A program made the translations under genes and the position numbers. Of a DNA stretch of 64,000 nucleotides, positions 11,404 through 20,228 are shown piece after piece; position 1 is the stretch's first letter; each line of letters starts with the position of its first letter. Origin of the DNA: DGNJ01 sp002388905 (GTDB lineage Bacteria; Pseudomonadota; Gammaproteobacteria; Pseudomonadales; Porticoccaceae); contig DAITSJ010000012.1 of assembly GCA_036843405.1 (NCBI GenBank), forward strand, positions 1 through 64,000. Direction: 5' to 3'. The notes beneath the pieces were generated by a model, which had not been told where the DNA came from, did no database searches, and worked only from the letters and a program-made list of their open reading frames with translations.

Positions 11404-11438
11404 GATGATGCCTTGTTCGCTGTTGGGTCCGGGTGAGT

Positions 11439-12323
11439 TTAGCCAAATTCCGCGAGCACGGATTCGATGTGCCGGTGACCATCCCGGTTTTCCGGGTGGG
11501 AGCGGCGCGCCAGGCTCAGGGTCGCGCGGGCCAGGGCCAGATAGAGTGGCAAAAAGTCCGGACACCCGCCTGCCAGGGCCTCCAGGTGACGCCGGACGGT
11601 GAGGGCATCACCCCGGCTGATGGGGCCGGTAAGCGCCTGTTCCGGATTGCTGGCCAGCAGGTTGTCCAGGGTGCCCGATACCAGGGGGGCGAGCAGGGCA
11701 TTGGCATCGTCCGTGGACATATCGGCCGCGGCCAGCAGTTGCCGGCTCATGTCGAACAGGGTCACCAGGTAATTGGAAGCCACTGCTGTGGCCGCGTGAT
11801 AGAGGTTCTTGCCATCGGCGTCGATGCCGATGAGCCGGCCCCCGATTCCTGTGAACAATGCGGTTAACCGGCGGCTGGCCCTGCTGTCGCCTTCCACCGT
11901 ACAACAGGTGCCCGTGAAATGTTGCCGGGATTTTTCCGGGTTGGCGAAGCTTTGTACCGGGTGGAGACTGGCCGTGGCGGCGCCGAGTTCCCCCAGATCC
12001 GACAGGACGGACGCGCTGTGTATGCCGCTGCAGTGGAAGGCGATACGGCCCTGCCAGTCGTATCGGGTGGCTGCCAGTTGACGGGCCACCTGGGCGATGA
12101 CATCGTCGGGAACGGCGATCAGCCAGAGATCCGCGCCCGACATGTCGTTCAGGTTTCGGGCACAATTTCCGGCACCGATATAGCGGGCGGCGCGCCGGCT
12201 GTGTTCCGGGTCCCGGTTGTAGAGGCTGCCCGGGCGAACCAGCCCGGCATCGGCGAGAAGGCGTGTCAGGGTGGTGCCGACCCTGCCGGCCCCGACCACA
12301 TTGAGAACCGGGACCCGGGGCAT
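11439..12323 (-). CDS. Rossmann-fold oxidoreductase, DUF2520 family
   Basis: This 294-residue protein has an N-terminal dinucleotide-binding site (NVVGAGRVGTTL), as in F420H2:NADP oxidoreductase-like and ProC-like proteins. The LIAVPDDVI segment and HCSGIHSASVL follow. The C-terminal helical domain (from about residue 165, HAATAVASNYLV) is the DUF2520 domain. The family is named only by fold; the substrate is unknown. Its ATG directly follows the pdxJ stop codon, which indicates cotranscription with pyridoxine phosphate synthase. Confidence 0.82.
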   Translation of the reverse strand: MPRVPVLNVVGAGRVGTTLTRLLADAGLVRPGSLYNRDPEHSRRAARYIGAGNCARNLNDMSGADLWLIAVPDDVIAQVARQLAATRYDWQGRIAFHCSGIHSASVLSDLGELGAATASLHPVQSFANPEKSRQHFTGTCCTVEGDSRASRRLTALFTGIGGRLIGIDADGKNLYHAATAVASNYLVTLFDMSRQLLAAADMSTDDANALLAPLVSGTLDNLLASNPEQALTGPISRGDALTVRRHLEALAGGCPDFLPLYLALARATLSLARRSHPENRDGHRHIESVLAEFG

Positions 12324-13085
12324 TTACTGCTGCCGCTCGTCCAGAACGGCCTTGTAGGCCCGCACGGCGTTATCCAGTCCCATCCGGATCGCGTCCACCG
12401 TCAGGGCGTGGCCAATGGAAACTTCCAGAAGGCCCGGCACGGTGGCCATACGACCCAGGTTTTCCAGATTGAGGTCGTGGCCGGCGTTGACCCCGAGGCC
12501 GATGTTTTGGGCAAATTCCGCTGCCCGGTAATAGTGTTCGAAAAGGGGCGCCAGGCGTTGTTCGTCCCCCCAGGCCTCGGCATAGGGTCCGGTATATAAC
12601 TCGATGCGGTCGGCGCCGATGTCCCGGGCAATCCGGATCTGTTCGCGATCCGGATCCATAAACAGGCTGACCCGCATCCCCAGTGCCCGCAGCCGGGCGA
12701 TAACCGGTTCCACTTTTTCGGCGCTGGTTTTCAGGTCAAAGCCATGGTCGGAGGTGAGCTGGTCGCTGGTGTCGGGGACAAGGGTGCATTGGTGGGGCAC
12801 GGTTTCTTCCACCAGGGCCATGTAACCGGGGTAGGAGCCCTGCGGACCGGCAAAAGGATTGCCCTCGACATTGAATTCGACGCCGCTGTGCCTGCCCACC
12901 AGTGCTGCGAGGGACCTCACATCATCCGGGCGGATATGGCGCTGGTCGGGCCGGGGGTGCACGGTAATACCATCGGCCCCGGCGGCAATGCAGATGCCCG
13001 CGTGTTCGGTGACACTGGGGTAATTGCCGGGGCGCGAATTGCGGATAAGGGCGATCTTGTTGAGATTGACGCTGAGACTGGTCAT
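12324..13085 (-). CDS. pdxJ: Pyridoxine 5'-phosphate synthase
   Basis: This 253-residue TIM-barrel enzyme condenses 1-deoxyxylulose 5-phosphate with 3-amino-2-oxopropyl phosphate in the DXP-dependent vitamin B6 pathway. Diagnostic segments are SVNLNKIALIRNSR at the N terminus, GITVHPRPDQRHI, FNVEGNP, TLVPDTSDQLTSDHG and GLGVNAGHDLN. Length and start match the family. It overlaps the upstream cyclophilin gene by four bases (ATGA) and abuts the DUF2520 gene, so it sits in the middle of a tightly packed operon. In many gammaproteobacteria pdxJ is instead linked to recO and acpS. Confidence 0.96.
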   Translation of the reverse strand: MTSLSVNLNKIALIRNSRPGNYPSVTEHAGICIAAGADGITVHPRPDQRHIRPDDVRSLAALVGRHSGVEFNVEGNPFAGPQGSYPGYMALVEETVPHQCTLVPDTSDQLTSDHGFDLKTSAEKVEPVIARLRALGMRVSLFMDPDREQIRIARDIGADRIELYTGPYAEAWGDEQRLAPLFEHYYRAAEFAQNIGLGVNAGHDLNLENLGRMATVPGLLEVSIGHALTVDAIRMGLDNAVRAYKAVLDERQQ

Positions 13086-13666
13086 GGCGGGCTCACCTTG
13101 CGGGCACTGAGGATGCGCACGGTTTCCGTTGGCAGGTGCTCGAACCGGTCGGTGCGCCGTACCGGCAGTCGACCGATGGCCTCCACCACCGACATGCCGT
13201 CCACCACGCGGCCGAAAACCGTGTAACCGGGTTTGCCGCCGGCCGGGTCGAGATTCGTGTTGTCGGCGAGATTGATGTAGAACTGGGCCCGGGCACTGTC
13301 CGGGTCCGGGTGACGGGCCATGGCCACGGTGCCGGTGCGGTTTTTCAGGCCGTTGCCGGATTCGTTGACCACGGGTTCGCCGGGCTCCCGGGCGGGGGTG
13401 AGATCGAAGCGATAGCCGCCGGTCTGGATGACGAAGCCGTCCACCACCCGGTGGAAAATCAGCCCGTCGTAATAGTAGTCCGCCACGTAATCGAGAAAGT
13501 TGTCGACGGTCTCGGGGGCCTTGGAGGGGTACAGTTCAAGGACGATGTCACCCATATCCGTTGCCAGTTCCACATAAACCGGCGACTGGCCGGTCTGGGC
13601 CGACACCGGCGCTGCCACGCCGAGAATGCCTGCCAGCAGGGCAATACCCAGCCCGTGCCAGCGCAT
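13082..13666 (-). CDS. Exported cyclophilin-type peptidyl-prolyl isomerase
   Basis: This protein of about 194 residues has a Sec signal (RWHGLGIALLAGILGVAAPVSAQ) and one cyclophilin domain. Catalytic residues are visible in IFHRVVDGFVIQTGG (Arg, Phe and Gln) and ARAQFYINLAD, as in bacterial PpiA-type enzymes. The mature protein should work in the periplasm on proline isomerisation during protein folding. The start shares TGATG with the upstream gene's stop; an in-frame ATG at 13675 is an alternative. It overlaps pdxJ by four bases. Confidence 0.9.
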   Translation of the reverse strand: MRWHGLGIALLAGILGVAAPVSAQTGQSPVYVELATDMGDIVLELYPSKAPETVDNFLDYVADYYYDGLIFHRVVDGFVIQTGGYRFDLTPAREPGEPVVNESGNGLKNRTGTVAMARHPDPDSARAQFYINLADNTNLDPAGGKPGYTVFGRVVDGMSVVEAIGRLPVRRTDRFEHLPTETVRILSARKVSPP

Positions 13667-14325
13667 CAGGCCCATTCCGAGAACCGCTTTCTGGGCTTGA
13701 GGCGCGGAATCAATATCACCAGCAGGGCACCCAGAAAAACCGCCACGCCGCCGTACAGGAACCATTTCTGGGCCTTGTCGCTTCTCAACTCGTCCCGGGT
13801 CGCGGTGAGCACGTCGATTTCCGATTGCAGGATGCGGTTGCGTTTGAGCAGTTCCTGGTTCTGGTCCCGCAGCGACAAGGCGTTGGAAGAGACCTGTTTG
13901 ATCTCGGCGAGTTCTGTTTCCAGGGCGCTTTCACTTTCCAGTGTCCCGGAAAGCCGTTCCTGCAATTCGCGGTTTTGTGCCTCCAGTTCGGAAATCCTGC
14001 TATTGAGCTGGCTGTTCTGCGCTTCCAGTTCCTCGACCCGGGCCGACATGGCCGCCAGCCGGTCCCGTGCGATGGGTTGGCTTACCAGATACTGGCTGGG
14101 CAGCCAGCCCTCCTGGCCCCCACGGGTGGCGACGCGGCTCCAGCCTTCGTCGTTGGTTTCCAGCACTTCGAGGCGGGTGCCCGCCGACAGTACCCGCTCG
14201 ATGGCGCAGCGCGAGCAGGGGGAACTGCGCAGGGGAACGCGCAGTTCGTCAGACAGATAGCGGGTCTCCGACAGGGCCGGGAAGCTGAACAGGACGATTG
14301 CGATGGCGGCGAAATATTTGAGCAT
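13666..14325 (-). CDS. SH3-domain / coiled-coil membrane protein (TIGR04211 type)
   Basis: This 219-residue protein has a signal peptide (MLKYFAAIAIVLFSFPALS), then a bacterial SH3 domain at about residues 20-90 (RYLSDELRVPLRSSP to GWLPSQYL). A long coiled coil follows at about 95-180, with repeated ELEAQN and SELEAQNREL heptads. A C-terminal transmembrane helix (WFLYGGVAVFLGALLVILIP) and a basic tail end it. This is the layout of the TIGR04211 family, which includes E. coli YgiM. It is presumably anchored in the inner membrane with the SH3 domain in the periplasm. The role is unknown; a cell-envelope function is a guess from the SH3b domain. It overlaps the cyclophilin start. Confidence 0.85.
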   Translation of the reverse strand: MLKYFAAIAIVLFSFPALSETRYLSDELRVPLRSSPCSRCAIERVLSAGTRLEVLETNDEGWSRVATRGGQEGWLPSQYLVSQPIARDRLAAMSARVEELEAQNSQLNSRISELEAQNRELQERLSGTLESESALETELAEIKQVSSNALSLRDQNQELLKRNRILQSEIDVLTATRDELRSDKAQKWFLYGGVAVFLGALLVILIPRLKPRKRFSEWA

Positions 14326-14363
14326 CGATTCGTTAACCTGGTTGATGGCGGTTGGCCCGGCCC

Positions 14364-14663
14364 TCAGGGCAGGACGATCTTGTAGGGCTTGACGGTGACG
14401 TCGGCGTACACGCCCGCCTTGATATACGGGTCCTGGTCGGCCCAGTTTCTGGCCGCTTCCAGGGAGTCGAACTCGGCGATCACCAGGCTCCCGGTGAAGC
14501 CGGCCTCGCCGGGATCCTCGCAATCGGCGGCGGGGTTGGGACCGGCGGCGAACAGGCGGCCGTCAGCCTTGAGCGCCTCGAGCCTGGCCAGGTGGTCGGC
14601 CCTGGCGGTCTTGCGCAGCGGCAGGCTGTTTTCCACGTCCTCGCTGATAATGGCGTACCACAT
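14364..14663 (-). CDS. YciI family protein
   Basis: This 99-residue protein of the YciI/dimeric alpha-beta barrel family opens MWYAIISEDV, with the invariant-type HLARLEALKADGRLF helix and the GSLVIAEFDSLEAARNWADQDPY segment. E. coli YciI has a putative His-Asp active pair, seen here as the His of RADHLARL and Asp of WADQDPY. The function in the cell is unknown. It starts 3 bases after the VC0807-type gene stop, so the two are coupled. YciI next to a septation-protein-like membrane protein recalls the yciABCI neighbourhood of enterobacteria. Confidence 0.9.
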   Translation of the reverse strand: MWYAIISEDVENSLPLRKTARADHLARLEALKADGRLFAAGPNPAADCEDPGEAGFTGSLVIAEFDSLEAARNWADQDPYIKAGVYADVTVKPYKIVLP

Positions 14664-14666
14664 CTT

Positions 14667-15389
14667 TCAGTGTTCCTTGTGTCTGTGTTTGATGACGTCT
14701 TCCAGTTTCAGTCCCGTCAGCTGGGTGATACCGCGAAACAGGTAAATCATGGCTGCCATCATTACGATGGTGGCGGGCAGGGCAATGACGGGAAAACTCA
14801 GGGCCGTCATTTTACCGAGTTGTTCGTTATATACCACCGTCCCCGGCTGGGCAGTGACAATGGTGATGGCCAGCACATAGTTGAGGGCGGAGGAAAGGAA
14901 AAAGGATCCCGCCACCAGCCAGGACGCGTTGCGCAGGTGGCGCTCGAAGGCGCGGCCATTGCCGCGATTTTCGAGGCTGTCCTGGATGGTTTGTACATCG
15001 AGGATGGCATCGTTGTAGATAAAGGTCTTGACCAGTGGGTAGGGGGTCTTCATGGAAACCAGGGTGGCGAAGCCGAAGGTGGCGGGCACGGCTGCCTCCT
15101 TGAGGGCCAGGTACTTGGGGGCCAGGCCCATCAGGCTGATGCCGCCGGTCAGGGCCACACTGAGGACACCCAGGGCGGAGAACAGGTTGACCTTGCCGCG
15201 CCGGTAGAGATCGCGCAGGCCGTATCCGAACGGGAAGGCCAGGGCCACCAGGATGGCGTTGGTGGTGCCCAGGTAGTTGTCCCCGCTCAGCCGGGTGAGG
15301 ATGAGCGTGGGTATAATGATGTTGAAAAGCAGGTTGACCAGCAGGTTTTCCGCCTGTCGGGGCTGCTTTGCCGTCGGGATTTCGGTCAT
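14667..15389 (-). CDS. Multi-pass membrane protein, VC0807 family
   Basis: This 240-residue integral membrane protein has about six hydrophobic segments. Conserved-looking stretches are LLVNLLFNIIIPTLILTRLSG near the N terminus, LVALAFPFGYGLRDL and LSVALTGGISLMGL. These match the VC0807 family, distantly related to intracellular septation protein A (YciB). No transport or catalytic motif is apparent. It is the first gene of the minus-strand run that continues through yciI, and is divergent from yciO. Confidence 0.75.
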   Translation of the reverse strand: MTEIPTAKQPRQAENLLVNLLFNIIIPTLILTRLSGDNYLGTTNAILVALAFPFGYGLRDLYRRGKVNLFSALGVLSVALTGGISLMGLAPKYLALKEAAVPATFGFATLVSMKTPYPLVKTFIYNDAILDVQTIQDSLENRGNGRAFERHLRNASWLVAGSFFLSSALNYVLAITIVTAQPGTVVYNEQLGKMTALSFPVIALPATIVMMAAMIYLFRGITQLTGLKLEDVIKHRHKEH

Positions 15390-15523
15390 GGTGCTTCGCG
15401 TCTGTGTGGGGGGCCAATTCTAGGGCCTGGGACACCGGGTCTCAACGTATTGTGTCACGGATGCGGCGGCAGGGTTTTTCCTCTATAGTGCCGGGCAAAT
15501 TCAAAAGCACCATCCGGAACATT

Positions 15524-16150
15524 ATGAGCCAGTTCTTCGACATCCATCCGGAAAATCCCCAGCAGCGCCTGATTTATCAAACGGTGGAGATAATCCGCAA
15601 TGGTGGCGTGGCGGTTTTTCCCACGGATTCCGCCTATGCCATCGGTTGTCAACTGGGGGATAAAAAGGCGCACGACCGCATTTGCCGTATCCGGAAACTG
15701 GACAAGCACCACAATTTCACGCTTTTGTGCCGGGATCTGGCGGAACTGGGCACTTATGCCCGGGTGGATAACCCGGACTTCCGGCTCCTCAAGCACAACA
15801 CGCCGGGGCCCTATACGTTCATTCTGCCGGCGACCTCGGAAGTGCCGCGCCGGCTGATGCATCCCAAGCGCAAGTCCATCGGGTTGCGGGTGCCGGCCAA
15901 CCCCATCGCCCTGGCGCTGCTGGAGGAGATGGGCGAACCGCTGATGAGCGTCACCCTGATCCTGCCCGGCAGCGAACTCCCCCTCACCGACCCCCATGAT
16001 ATCCGCGAGAGACTCGAGCATAGCGTCGATGTGATCGTCGACGGCGGTTTTTGCGGCCTGGAACCCACCACGGTCGTCGATCTGACGGGTCCGCTGCCCG
16101 AACTGATGCGCCAGGGCAAGGGTGATTTCGCCCCTTTCGAGCCGGCGTGA
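15524..16150 (+). CDS. yciO: YciO-type Sua5/YrdC family protein
   Basis: This 208-residue protein has the Sua5/YrdC/YciO fold. It carries GGVAVFPTDSAYAIGC, then the nucleotide-binding region RIRKLDKHHNFTLLC, the KHNTPGPYTFIL segment and KRKSIGLRVP. Members bind ATP and threonine to make threonylcarbamoyl-AMP for tRNA t6A37, but the YciO branch is reported to be less active or different from TsaC. Threonine and PTD motifs are intact. The start is at ATG 15524, where homology begins; a TATAGT hexamer at 15484-15489 is a possible -10. Linkage with scpA, scpB and rluB recalls the yciO-rluB-yciK neighbourhood of E. coli. Confidence 0.88.
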   Translation: MSQFFDIHPENPQQRLIYQTVEIIRNGGVAVFPTDSAYAIGCQLGDKKAHDRICRIRKLDKHHNFTLLCRDLAELGTYARVDNPDFRLLKHNTPGPYTFILPATSEVPRRLMHPKRKSIGLRVPANPIALALLEEMGEPLMSVTLILPGSELPLTDPHDIRERLEHSVDVIVDGGFCGLEPTTVVDLTGPLPELMRQGKGDFAPFEPA

Positions 16151-16179
16151 AGGAATTGGCTCCGGGGATCACCAGGACC

Positions 16180-16209
16180 ATGACGCGGGTGCCTCCGGCC
16201 CGTTATAAT
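16180..16209 (+). promoter_or_regulatory. Sigma-70 promoter for scpA-scpB-rluB
   Basis: A consensus -10 TATAAT at 16204-16209 is preceded, with an 18-base spacer, by ATGACG at 16180-16185 as -35. Transcription from about 16216 would leave a leader of about 24 bases before the GTG of scpA, which supports that start. Confidence 0.6.
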
Positions 16210-16239
16210 GCTGCCAGACTCTGAACGCCGGGTGACACA

Positions 16240-17091
16240 GTGAATTCCGATACCGTGAATGACAATCCGGACCACAGGGTGGCCGCCGAGGCCGACCCGG
16301 CGCGGCCGGAGCAGGGCGAAATGCCATTCGCTATCGTTCACGGCAGGCATATCACCGAGTTGCCCAAGGATCTCTACATCCCCCCGGAGGCCCTGGAGGT
16401 TTTCCTCGAGGCATTCGAGGGCCCGCTGGACCTGCTTCTCTACCTGATCAAGCGCCAGAATCTGGACATTCTCCAGATCAACGTGTCGGAAATCACCCGC
16501 CAGTACATGGGCTATATTGAGCTGATGCAGGCCATGTCCCTGGAGCTGGCCGCCGATTATCTGGTCATGGCCGCCATGCTTGCCGAGATCAAGTCGCGCA
16601 TGCTGCTGCCCCGTCAGAAAGAGGAGGAAGAGGAAGAAGAGGACCCCCGCGCCGAACTGATTCGCCGGCTCCAGGAATACGAGCGTTTCAAGAAGGCGGC
16701 GGAGGATATCGACGACCTGCCGCGCCTGGACCGGGATACGTTTCCCGCCAGAGCCCGGGCACCGGACCTCAAAAGCGAACGGCCCCACCCGGAACTGGAT
16801 ATGCGCCAGCTTTTGCTGGCCCTGTCCGATGTCCTGCGTCGGGTGGACATGTACCAGAGCCACCACGTGACACTGGAACCGCTGTCGACGCGGGAGCGAA
16901 TGGCCAAAGTGCTCGACCGCCTCCAGGGCGAGCAGTTTGTTCCCTTCGTGTCCCTGTTCAACCGCAGCGAGGGGCGCCCCGGCGTGATTGTCACTTTCCT
17001 GGCAATCATGGAACTGATGAAGGAATCCCTGGTGGAAATCGTCCAAAACGACATTTTCGGAGCTATTCACGTCAAGGCCCGAATCAACTGA
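16240..17091 (+). CDS. scpA: Segregation and condensation protein A
   Basis: This 283-residue kleisin subunit of the SMC-ScpAB condensin compacts and helps segregate the chromosome. The N-terminal SMC-head-binding part is LEAFEGPLDLLLYLIKRQ, followed by LAADYLVMAAMLAEIKSRMLLP and an acidic patch (KEEEEEEEDP). The C-terminal winged-helix domain ends VTFLAIMELMKESLVEI. The GTG at 16240 gives a 27-residue acidic leader before MPFAIVHG; the internal ATG is an alternative start. It is followed after 40 bases by scpB. No smc gene is in the window. Confidence 0.96.
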   Translation: MNSDTVNDNPDHRVAAEADPARPEQGEMPFAIVHGRHITELPKDLYIPPEALEVFLEAFEGPLDLLLYLIKRQNLDILQINVSEITRQYMGYIELMQAMSLELAADYLVMAAMLAEIKSRMLLPRQKEEEEEEEDPRAELIRRLQEYERFKKAAEDIDDLPRLDRDTFPARARAPDLKSERPHPELDMRQLLLALSDVLRRVDMYQSHHVTLEPLSTRERMAKVLDRLQGEQFVPFVSLFNRSEGRPGVIVTFLAIMELMKESLVEIVQNDIFGAIHVKARIN

Positions 17092-17131
17092 AGAACCAAG
17101 GCGGTCAGATGGGCCGCCGACAGGATTGCGA

Positions 17132-17842
17132 ATGGATAATCTCTGGCTGAAAAAAGTCCTCGAAGGCGCCCTGCTGGCCTACGGCCAGTCCCTGGGCATC
17201 GACAGGCTGCGCGAACTGTTCGACGAGCAGGAGCGTCCCGAGCGTGAGGATATCCGCGCCGCCCTCGCGGATATAGGCGCGGACTGTGCCGATCGCGGCT
17301 TCGAGTTGAAGGAGACCGCCAGTGGCTACCGCATCCAGGTCCGCCAGGAATTGTCCACCTGGATTGCCCGCCTCTGGGAGGAAAAGCCAAAGAAGTATTC
17401 CCGAGCGGTCCTGGAGACGCTGGCCCTGATTGCGTATCGGCAGCCCATCACCCGGGGGGATATCGAGGAAATCCGCGGCGTATCGGTCAGTTCCGATATT
17501 ATCCGCACGCTCCAGGAGCGCGAGTGGATCCGCGTCGTTGGTCACCGGGATGTGCCCGGTCGGCCGGCCCTCTACGCCACGACCCGTCAATTTCTCGATT
17601 ACTTCAACCTGAAAAGCCTCGAGGAATTGCCGCCGCTGGACGAAATCCGCGACCTGGACCAGTTCAACCCGGAACTGGAGCTGGAGGAAAAACGCGAAGA
17701 GCCGGCCGGTTCCGCACCGGAGCCCGAGCCGGCACCGGCAGGGGCTCAAGAGCCTCGCCACGACACTGCCACCGAAGCCGATCCGCGCGCCCTGGCCCAG
17801 GTGGTTCATCTGCAACCTTCGGGAAACCGCCGCGATGACTGA
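17132..17842 (+). CDS. scpB: Segregation and condensation protein B
   Basis: This 236-residue protein pairs with ScpA in the SMC complex. It contains two winged-helix domains: about residues 5-90 (ALLAYGQSLGIDRLRELF, then GFELKETASGYRIQV) and 95-170 (LETLALIAYRQPITRGDIE, RGVSVSSDIIRTLQERE and GRPALYATT). A Pro/Glu/Ala-rich tail of about 50 residues follows. ATG 17132 has AGGA a few bases upstream. The 3' end overlaps rluB by eight bases, so translation of the two is likely coupled, a common arrangement in proteobacteria. Confidence 0.96.
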   Translation: MDNLWLKKVLEGALLAYGQSLGIDRLRELFDEQERPEREDIRAALADIGADCADRGFELKETASGYRIQVRQELSTWIARLWEEKPKKYSRAVLETLALIAYRQPITRGDIEEIRGVSVSSDIIRTLQEREWIRVVGHRDVPGRPALYATTRQFLDYFNLKSLEELPPLDEIRDLDQFNPELELEEKREEPAGSAPEPEPAPAGAQEPRHDTATEADPRALAQVVHLQPSGNRRDD

Positions 17843-18659
17843 AAAGCTTCAGAAAGTCCTGGCCCGGGCGGGCCTGGGGTCGCGCCGGCAGCTGGAGGGC
17901 TGGATCGAATCCGGACGGGTCGCGGTCAACGGCAAGACGGCGACACTGGGAGACAGGGTATCGCCCGAAGATGACATCCGGGTGGACGGCAAGCCGGTGA
18001 AACTGCCGGATCCCCGGGAGCGCATCCGCATTGCCATCTACAACAAGCCCGAAGGGGAAGTGGCCACCCGCGACGACCCCGAGGGCCGGCCCACGGTTTT
18101 TGCCAAATTGCCAAGGCTGCCCCAGGGGCGCTGGATCATGGTGGGCCGTCTGGATATCAACACCTCTGGGCTGCTGCTTTTCACCAACAGCGGCGAACTG
18201 GCCAACGTCCTGATGCACCCGTCCTCCGGTATCGAGCGGGAGTACCTGGTGCGCGTCCACGGCGAGGTCGACGATGCGATGATCCAGCGTCTGCTCGAAG
18301 GCGTCCTTCTGGAAGACGGGGTTGCCCGGTTTCTCACCATCAAGGCGGGCGCCGGCGGCAATACCAATCGCTGGTTCTCCGTTGTCATCGCCGAGGGGCG
18401 CAACCGGGAAGTGCGCCGGCTCTGGGAATCCCAGGGCCTTGAAGTCAGCCGCCTCAAGCGGATTCGTTATGGCGCCGTGAGCCTGCCTTCCTTCGTGCGC
18501 CGTGGCGAATGGATGGAGTTGCCCCCCGCCGACGTCAAGAAAATCTGCCGCCAGGCCGGTATCAATGCCGGCACCGACTGGACGCTGACCCCCCAGGAGC
18601 GCCACAAGCACCAGCGCCAGGTGCGCAAGCTCCGTGCCCGGGGCGCCCAGCGCGGTTAA
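17835..18659 (+). CDS. rluB: 23S rRNA pseudouridine synthase (RluB type)
   Basis: This 274-residue protein has an N-terminal S4 RNA-binding domain (KLQKVLARAGLGSRRQLEGWI) and a RsuA-type catalytic domain with the signature GRLDINTSGLLLFTN, whose Asp is the nucleophile. EGRNREVRRLWESQG is the family's C-terminal motif. RluB makes pseudouridine 2605 in 23S rRNA; RluE and RluF are shorter or diverge in this tail. The basic C-terminal extension (ERHKHQRQVRKLRARGAQRG) is typical of RluB. It overlaps scpB and is convergent with yciK. Confidence 0.93.
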   Translation: MTEKLQKVLARAGLGSRRQLEGWIESGRVAVNGKTATLGDRVSPEDDIRVDGKPVKLPDPRERIRIAIYNKPEGEVATRDDPEGRPTVFAKLPRLPQGRWIMVGRLDINTSGLLLFTNSGELANVLMHPSSGIEREYLVRVHGEVDDAMIQRLLEGVLLEDGVARFLTIKAGAGGNTNRWFSVVIAEGRNREVRRLWESQGLEVSRLKRIRYGAVSLPSFVRRGEWMELPPADVKKICRQAGINAGTDWTLTPQERHKHQRQVRKLRARGAQRG

Positions 18660-18755
18660 ACCCGTACCGGATCAAGCTAAATACGGGACGGGCCCGGCAC
18701 CGGCGTCCTCGTACCTGTTCAGCTTGACATTCCTGCCTTGGGCGGCGACGGGGAG

Positions 18756-19511
18756 CTATTGTGCGTCCAGGGACTGGCCGTTGACGCCCCGGCTGTCCGG
18801 GCCCATCAGGAAGAGATAGGCGGGCATCAGGTCCTGCGGGGTCTTCAGTTTGTTGGGGTCTTCGGCCGGGTAGGCGGTGGCGCGCATGCGGGTCCGGGTC
18901 GGCCCGGGGTTGATGCAGTTGACACGAATATCGGTGACGCCCTCTACCTCCGCGGCCAGCACCTGGGCCAGGCCCTCGGTGGCGAACTTGGAGACCGCGT
19001 AGGCGCCCCAAAAGGCCTTGCCCCGGCGGCCGACGCCGGAGGAGGTGAACATCACCGAGGCGTCACGGCTTTTTTCCAGCACCGGCAGCAGGGCCTTGGT
19101 GAGCAGGAACTGGGCGGTGACGTTGACCTGCATGACGCTCTGCCAGACATCGGATTTGTAGTTGGCGATGGGGGTGCGCTGCCCCAACAGGCCGGCATTA
19201 TGCAGGAGCCCGTCAAGGCGGCCGAACTGTTCGTCCAGATGGCCGGCCATGTCGGCGTAATCCGCCTCGGTGGCGCCTGCCAGATCGACCGGGAAGATCG
19301 CGGGCCTGGGATGACCCGCCCCCTCGATAGCATCGTAGACCTGCTCCAGTTTGGCCACCGTGCGGCCGGCGAGGATGACGGTGGCCCCGAAAGTGGCAAA
19401 GGTCGTGGCGGCGGTGCGGCCGATGCCATCGCCGGCGCCGGTGACGAAGATCACCCTGTCCTGGAGAAGATTGCCGGCTGGCCGGTATTGGCTGATTTCA
19501 TCTGGGATCAT
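18756..19511 (-). CDS. yciK: Short-chain dehydrogenase/reductase YciK
   Basis: This 251-residue classical SDR has the cofactor motif VTGAGDGIG, the HNAGLLG strand, the catalytic Ser in FTSSGVGRRG and Tyr/Lys in YAVSKFA, with NPGPTRTRMRA after the active site. YciK is a conserved oxidoreductase of unknown substrate. ATG 19511 follows AGGA; a longer frame to 19589 overlaps mupP. The order ubiG-mupP-yciK is the pseudomonad arrangement, which supports orthology. Confidence 0.9.
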   Translation of the reverse strand: MIPDEISQYRPAGNLLQDRVIFVTGAGDGIGRTAATTFATFGATVILAGRTVAKLEQVYDAIEGAGHPRPAIFPVDLAGATEADYADMAGHLDEQFGRLDGLLHNAGLLGQRTPIANYKSDVWQSVMQVNVTAQFLLTKALLPVLEKSRDASVMFTSSGVGRRGKAFWGAYAVSKFATEGLAQVLAAEVEGVTDIRVNCINPGPTRTRMRATAYPAEDPNKLKTPQDLMPAYLFLMGPDSRGVNGQSLDAQ

Positions 19512-19545
19512 CGGTCCTGCTCCATTTGGGCGTTGATGCGGCGGT

Positions 19546-20208
19546 TCAGAAGAGTATCGGCACGAGTTCTGCCGCCCGGGAAATGACATGGTGGGCGCCC
19601 CAGTTGCGCGGGTTGTCGCCGGCGTCGATATAGCCGTAGGCCGCCGCCACGGTGACCGTACCGGCGTTGAGACCGGACTGAATGTCGCGCAGGTGGTCGC
19701 CGATGTAAATGCTTTTCGCCGGCTCCGCCGACAACTGCCGGCAGGCCATCAGGATCGGCTCCGGGTGCGGCTTGGTATGGCTGACGTGATCCGGGCAGAT
19801 CACCACTGACGGCGATGCGGGCAGGGCAAGCTGCTCGAGAATGGCGTTGGTATAGAAATGAGGCTTGTTGGTGACAATACCCCAGGGGATGTCCTCTTCC
19901 GCCAGGCGCCGGAGAATTGCCTCCATGCCCGCAAACAGTCGGGTGCGTTCGGCCAGGCAGGCGCCGTAGTATTCCAGCAGTTGCTGGCGCAAAAATTCGA
20001 ATTCGGTATCCGACGGGTCGATGTGGAAGGCGAGGGTAATGAGCCCGGCAGAGCCGTTGGCCACGGCAATGCGGATCACTTCCTCGGGCAGGGGCGCCTT
20101 GCCTTTGTCGGTGAGAAGGCGGTTGAGGGCGGTAAAAAAGTCCCGGGCGGTATCCAGCAGGGTACCGTCCAGATCAAAAAGTACGGCGTTGAATTTGGCG
20201 GCGGGCAT
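19546..20208 (-). CDS. mupP: HAD phosphatase, N-acetylmuramic acid 6-phosphate phosphatase (MupP)
   Basis: This 220-residue HAD hydrolase has motif I FDLDGTLLDTA with the Asp nucleophile, motif II IVTNKP, motif III Lys in HTKPHPEP and motif IV IGDHLRDI. It resembles phosphoglycolate phosphatase, but its position between ubiG and yciK matches Pseudomonas mupP. That enzyme dephosphorylates MurNAc-6-phosphate in the peptidoglycan recycling pathway that bypasses de novo UDP-MurNAc synthesis. The assignment to MupP rather than Gph rests on this synteny. It starts 21 bases downstream of the ubiG stop. Confidence 0.85.
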   Translation of the reverse strand: MPAAKFNAVLFDLDGTLLDTARDFFTALNRLLTDKGKAPLPEEVIRIAVANGSAGLITLAFHIDPSDTEFEFLRQQLLEYYGACLAERTRLFAGMEAILRRLAEEDIPWGIVTNKPHFYTNAILEQLALPASPSVVICPDHVSHTKPHPEPILMACRQLSAEPAKSIYIGDHLRDIQSGLNAGTVTVAAAYGYIDAGDNPRNWGAHHVISRAAELVPILF

Positions 20209-20228
20209 GGAATCTGTCGGGCCTGGGA